Shown piece after piece: positions 59,475 through 64,000 of a DNA stretch of 64,000 nucleotides. How positions within the stretch are numbered: position 1 is the stretch's first letter; every line of letters starts with the position of its first letter. The position numbers and the translations under genes were made by a program. The notes below the pieces were generated by a model. The model made no database searches. It saw only the letters and a program-made list of their open reading frames with translations, and was not told the DNA's origin. Source of the DNA: Brachypodius melanocephalos (lineage: Eukaryota; Chordata; Aves; Passeriformes; Pycnonotidae); the NCBI GenBank assembly GCA_013398615.1, contig VZSR01001755.1, positions 320,144-384,143 of the forward strand, read 5' to 3'.

Positions 59475-60678
59475 ACTCTCATTTCTGAAATGTCCCATTC
59501 AGAGTTTAGCAGAGAGAGATTGTGTTTGTGTTGTCTTGACCAGCCAATAGTAAGCATTGCTGGAATACTTAAAATGTTTTATCTTTGTATCCAGTCAGGG
59601 ATTTGCTTTGCCCCTGTAGCGTTGCTTAACACTCCTGCCTATTCCTGTGCTGTGCACAGTCTGTGCAGTTGGCACTGCTGTACGTGTGCCCAGGATGCTG
59701 TGTATTCCCATATCCCTTTTTCTTACCCAGCTATGGCCTCCCCTTCAGCAGGGTTTGCCTGGCTCCCTCACATTCAGATATCTTACAAGTCTCTTTCATG
59801 AGTTGTGGAAGGGCAGGAGAAGACTTTTGGCGCTGGTGTGGGTTTGGGATGTTACTTGCTGGAAGTAAGAGGCTTGAACAATAACATCCTGCAAAGAAGG
59901 TGTTTGGAAGCCAGGTAAAAAGGTGTGGGAGTGCAGGGTAGGGTGTGAGCAAGAGTTTCTGATCGAGCAGTGCCACAAACAGGATTTCTGGCACCTGAAA
60001 AAAGCTGATAGTGTGTGAAATTCAGTCATAACTGATTATAAATACTGCAGCTCTATAAAGAAGTGAGCTGCTCTCTGTGTCTGCCCTTGGGGCTTGTCTG
60101 ACTGAGCTGTGAGGGAAGTTTGAGGTAACTGTTGTAGAACTAATTATTCAAATATTTCACAGGGTGGTATTTTGGTGAATTGTTTTATGCCAAAGGGAAC
60201 AGCCTTGGCATATCTACTCACCTTAATGTGTGTTACTGCTGATACAAATTATTTGTTGTGAAGAAAGGGCTGAGTGTGTTCTGTACCCTAAAAATAGAAA
60301 TAACATACTTCAGAGAGGAACCTGTTTGCAGCTGGATATTGTCTGGGCCGTGCAGGTTGGGTGTGGGTGAACTGCACCAAATCTGCACCTTTCTTCTCTT
60401 GCCTACTCCAGCCAGAAATGTGCTCCATGCAGGAGCGTGAGGAGTTTCTGCTCAGTTTGCACTGAGCCATCACACACACAAACAGCTGGGGGAAGATGGA
60501 GAGCCAGAAGAGAGAAAGGAGTCAGGCACTTGTGTGCAGTTGTTCTGTCTGGCTTCCCACGGTGGTCTGGCTCCCCACCAGCGCCACGTCAGAAACCACC
60601 AGTGGAAAACCAGTATCCGCCCTGAGAACCCCGTGTGCTGGAGAGCAGGCTACACATGGCAACGCTTCCAGCACTGGT

Positions 60679-60684
60679 TTTATT
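60679..60684 (-). terminator. DNAH17: Poly(A) signal of DNAH17
   Basis: AATAAA on the minus strand about 105 bases after the DNAH17 stop. The 1.2 kb between this and the PGS1 signal holds nothing I recognise. Confidence 0.7.
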
Positions 60685-60789
60685 GATACTCTGCTAAAAT
60701 GGTTCTGGTACAATCAAACATAGACTGAGTTATACAACTTGGAGGTTTTTACAAATAAAAGTATTGCTCTTTTCCATTGTCATTAAAGT

Positions 60790-63700
60790 CTAGGCCTCTA
60801 GGAGCAGAGCCACACCAGCCAGGACCCACTTGGCAGCTTTTTCTTTTGTCTTCAGGTTGAAGGTCCAGACGTAGGTGGGCCCTCGCGTCCGTGTCTTGTA
60901 GACGGGGCACTCGTAGACGTTGGTGGTGTCCATGCGGTCCACGGGGATGGCTCTGAGCAGGATCACGGGCATCACGGGCGTCAGCTCCTTCATCCGCGCC
61001 TCGGCGATCGACCCCGACTGGATGTCCCAGCGCGCACCTGCAGCGCCACAGCCCTCAGGGGACCCCGACAGTGACCCCGACAGCGCCCTCAGGGGACCCC
61101 GATAGTGCCCTCAGGGGACCCTGGCAGTGACTCTGACAGCATCCTCAGGGGACCCTGACAGCATCCTCAGGGGACCCTGACAGTGACCCCGACAGTGCCC
61201 TCCGGGGACCCCCGACAGCGTCCTCAGGGGACCCTGACACCCCCCAGGGCTTTCTTCAGAACTACTGACAGATGGGAGCTCAGAGGTTAAGGTTGGGTAG
61301 AGTGGCTCAGTGGTGGTTAGGTTTGACATGTTCTCATCTCACTGTGACCCAGGACTGCATTTGCCTTACTGTGTGTGGGATGTCTGAATAAATTCTGTCC
61401 CCACCCCTCCCTTCAGTACGTGTTTATATGGGAATTGCAGAGTTTAAGGTGAACTTGCCGTGGTGGGATCTATCACATGCTGTCCCATGTACTCTCTGCT
61501 TTTGTCTAAGTGGACCTCTCAACTGCTCTGCTGAACTGCCTCCTTTCCTCTCATTAGCAGTAGTTATTAGGGATTTAAGTTTCTCAGTTTGTCTTACTTG
61601 AGCCAACTAAGAATGTAACATATGTTTTCACTAGAGCCCTGTAGCTGCAGTAGCCCTGGGGTCCATGAGCTGGAGCCTGAATTGCTGAACCACAAATTTT
61701 GGGTTTGGAAAGGCTGTGTGATCCGGGCAGTGCTGCCCTCAGCTGGCGGCTGAGCCTGGACCCACGTGGACCCAGATTGACCCAGGGCTCCCTGCTCTGA
61801 GCTGCCACCAGCGTGGGGCAGACCAGACCAGACAGCGAGTGCTGACGCTGCTTGGCTGCACGAAGGAGGAGGCTGAGCTGGGCCTGCTCCATGTCTGAAA
61901 CATTTCAGAGATGCAGTTTTTACCTTCCATGAACAGCCCGTGCACATAGGAGCCTTCTCTAGGGGGAAATGTTATCTCCTCGCGGGTCTTCTTGGTCACA
62001 TCCGCTGCCAGACACATCTTATCCAGTGGCCACTGCTTTTTCCTGGCTGTGGACTGCATGATGGCTGTGAGGAAGGACTGGGGGTTGAAGAATCCCGCCA
62101 GCCACACTGTTGCAGGCAACACAAAATCTGTTGCCCAGACTTCCAGTTCCTGGAAAATAAACCAGCAGAGTCCTTTAGGGTGGAAGATGTGCTGCAGGAC
62201 ACTGTGACAGAGTTGATGCTTTGCTGTGCATAACCCAAGCTTCAGCTGATCTTGCAGAGAGGGGACTGGTGGGAGTGATGTGGGAGGAATAAGCAGCAGC
62301 TTCCCCTGCAACAATGAAGCTGAAACCCTGAATTCATAGTGCAGAAAATACTGCTATTTTTTAACAAAGCCTTTCTTTTTTTTTATGGGACACCCAGAGT
62401 TGTCATGGGCAGGGGGGAGCTGATGTTCTCTTGCTACAGGAATGTACTGTAATGGGAACCTGGTCAGACTTGTGCTCCCATTCCTGGAGTAACAGCCCTT
62501 CTCAGGTGCTTTAGGCTGGTTGAATTGATACTGAGAAATAAACCAGTTACCAATAACCCAGTGCACTGGTGGGGAGAGTCCTGGGGCACCCCAAGCTCAG
62601 ACTGGCACACACACTCTGCTCACCCTGATCCGCAGGAGCAGGTCTGCATACCAGGTTGCCAAACTGAGGAGGGAGGGATAGGCATAACGTGTCCATGATT
62701 CTGGAACACTGTCGTAGAAGAGAGCATTTCCCAGCTCTTCCATCTCGGATGTAATCGTCAGCTCTCCCTTTGAAAAAGAGAAAAGTCCAGGCAGTGTCAC
62801 CTGCAGCCAGTGCCGGGACAGCCTGAGGGATGTGCATGGGCTCAGGGAGCGGAAGGCTGGGGCTGCCCAGCTGCATCTGGCACAGCTTGATGGGTGAGAG
62901 CAGCAGCAAAGGCAGAGGGTGCTTTGGAAATGCGGGGAGATGGTGCAGGCAGCTGCCTGCTGTGTACCTGCAGTCCCAGGTCCAGCTCCTTCAGCGAGCG
63001 CCTGATCTCATTGGTCAGGATGTTCATCCTTTCACATTCCTGGAGGGCTACAACTGTGTATGGGGTTTTTTCCTTTGCCTTTGCCATCATATCCTCCATG
63101 TTGAAGGGGTCTGGCAGCTGCCCAAGGATTTCATCCAGGACTGACTTCACCTGAAATGAGAATGCCATATATTGCTCTTGCCCAGAGAAAAATGCTGCAG
63201 CTTCCGTTTAATTAAGTTGGTATGGTTTTTTCTTTTTTTGCCCTGTGTTTCTTTGTACCTCCTCCTCTGTTACTAATGCTCCCTTCTGTTACTGACTGCT
63301 CTTGGGTCTTAAAAAGCTGTAGTTTTTTTCTGATAGCCAAGGTAAGAGACCTGAGGCCATGGAGGCTGTGAAATTCAAGTGTAAAGTCCAGGCAGTCAGA
63401 AAGACTTTTAAAAAAAAGTATTTTAAATCTTTGTTTTTAATAGCAGCTCTCGTGACTGGAGGTTCCTCAGCCAGCTCCATCTGTTGAGGAGCCCCACGTA
63501 AGCCACATGTTGGTTGCCAGTGGTGGATCTTGGCCCCGTCAGGGTGTGAGGTTCCTGACCATGCTGCCTCTGCCCCGTGTGCTGCCATCCCCGGGCGATG
63601 ACCACGGCGTGGCTGGGCTGGAATCACCTCCCTCTGCTATCCCTTCCTTACTGCCATGGGGCCTGCTCTCTCAGTTGTCTCTGGGCCTTGTCTTCCCTCT

Positions 63701-64000
63701 CTAGCCTCTCAGTTGTCACCCTTAAGAGGTTTTCCCCCCCACTGTAATTACTTCCCCCCACCTTAAAAAAAAATCAGTTAATTTCTACCATAAAGAGACA
63801 GGACTTGACTTGCCTGTTCCTCTCGGGAGGTGCCTGAGCCTCCAGCAGCCTCGGATTCCTTGGGCTGCAGTTCCAGCACTGTGCGGAAGAGCCTCTCTGA
63901 GGTGACGGTCAGGAAACCCATCTCTGCATTGGGGTGCAGGCCATACAGGTGGGGGCTCTCTGCTGGCAGGTTGTCATCAATGTACTGGTGGTAGTCCTGA
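60790..64000 (-). CDS. DNAH17: DNAH17, axonemal dynein heavy chain, 3' end only (last 5 exons)
   Basis: DNAH17 is an outer-arm dynein heavy chain of motile axonemes, known chiefly from sperm flagella. Only the C-terminal cap is in the window: exons 63814 to the window end, 62968-63150, 62624-62767, 61924-62149 and 60790-61037. They encode YGLHPNAEMGFLT, NILTNEIRRSLKELDLGLQ, YPSLLSLATWYADLLLRI, VWLAGFFNPQSFLTAIMQS and GPTYVWTFNLKTKEKAAKW before the stop, all standard dynein C-terminal blocks. Paralogue choice rests on position next to PGS1, as in mammals. The intron after 63814 has a GC donor (CAG|GCAAGT). The gene continues beyond the right edge. Confidence 0.93.
61051..61240. repeat. Minisatellite in the last DNAH17 intron
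   Basis: Seven copies of a CCTCAGGGGACCC-type unit followed by a GACAGTG-type end. Spacings alternate about 34 and 21 bases, so a 55-base higher-order unit is repeated about three times. It lies 14 bases upstream of the last exon on the gene strand. Confidence 0.85.

Noticed and set aside
1..64000. CRISPR arrays, prophage, insertion sequences, plasmid or operon features
   Set aside because: The window is intron-rich vertebrate DNA; no regular spacer arrays, no bacterial gene arrangement and no endogenous retroviral coding region were seen.

Overview
The window is vertebrate nuclear DNA, almost certainly from a bird. The genes are split into many small exons with short introns. The repeats I recognise are CR1 retrotransposon tails. 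CpG-rich promoters alternate with compact genes, as on avian microchromosomes. The gene order matches the avian counterpart of human 17q25.3. Two 100-N assembly gaps fall in CpG-rich promoters. I found no bacterial, viral, CRISPR or plasmid features and no previously undescribed system. The most interesting observations are gene structure and regulatory architecture within a known syntenic block.

Layout from left to right: HGS (-), ARL16 (+), TMC6 (-), SYNGR2 (+), TK1 (-), AFMID (+, 5' end in a gap), THA1 threonine aldolase (-), about 12 kb without recognisable genes, SOCS3 (-), PGS1 (+) and the 3' end of DNAH17 (-). Most neighbours form head-to-head pairs sharing a CpG-rich promoter (HGS/ARL16, TMC6/SYNGR2, TK1/AFMID, SOCS3/PGS1) or tail-to-tail pairs (SYNGR2/TK1, AFMID/THA1, PGS1/DNAH17). 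Exons were assembled by hand from splice sites, reading phase and remembered family sequence. Every multi-exon gene closes in frame.

The genes do not form one pathway. HGS sorts ubiquitinated cargo at endosomes, and ARL16 is a small G protein. TMC6 is a membrane channel-like protein and SYNGR2 a vesicle tetraspan protein. TK1 feeds thymidine into S-phase dTTP synthesis. AFMID acts in tryptophan-kynurenine metabolism and THA1 cleaves threonine. SOCS3 is the JAK/STAT feedback inhibitor. PGS1 makes the cardiolipin precursor in mitochondria, and DNAH17 is an axonemal dynein heavy chain.

Notable points are: a U12-type AT-AC intron in ARL16; GC-AG introns in HGS and DNAH17; a repeat in TK1 intron 1 that copies the exon 1 splice donor; an NF-Y/E2F array between TK1 and AFMID; paired STAT motifs and a TATA box at SOCS3; a shortened SOCS3 PEST insert; an intact THA1 (a pseudogene in human); and absence from the expected places of TMC8, BIRC5 and TMEM235.
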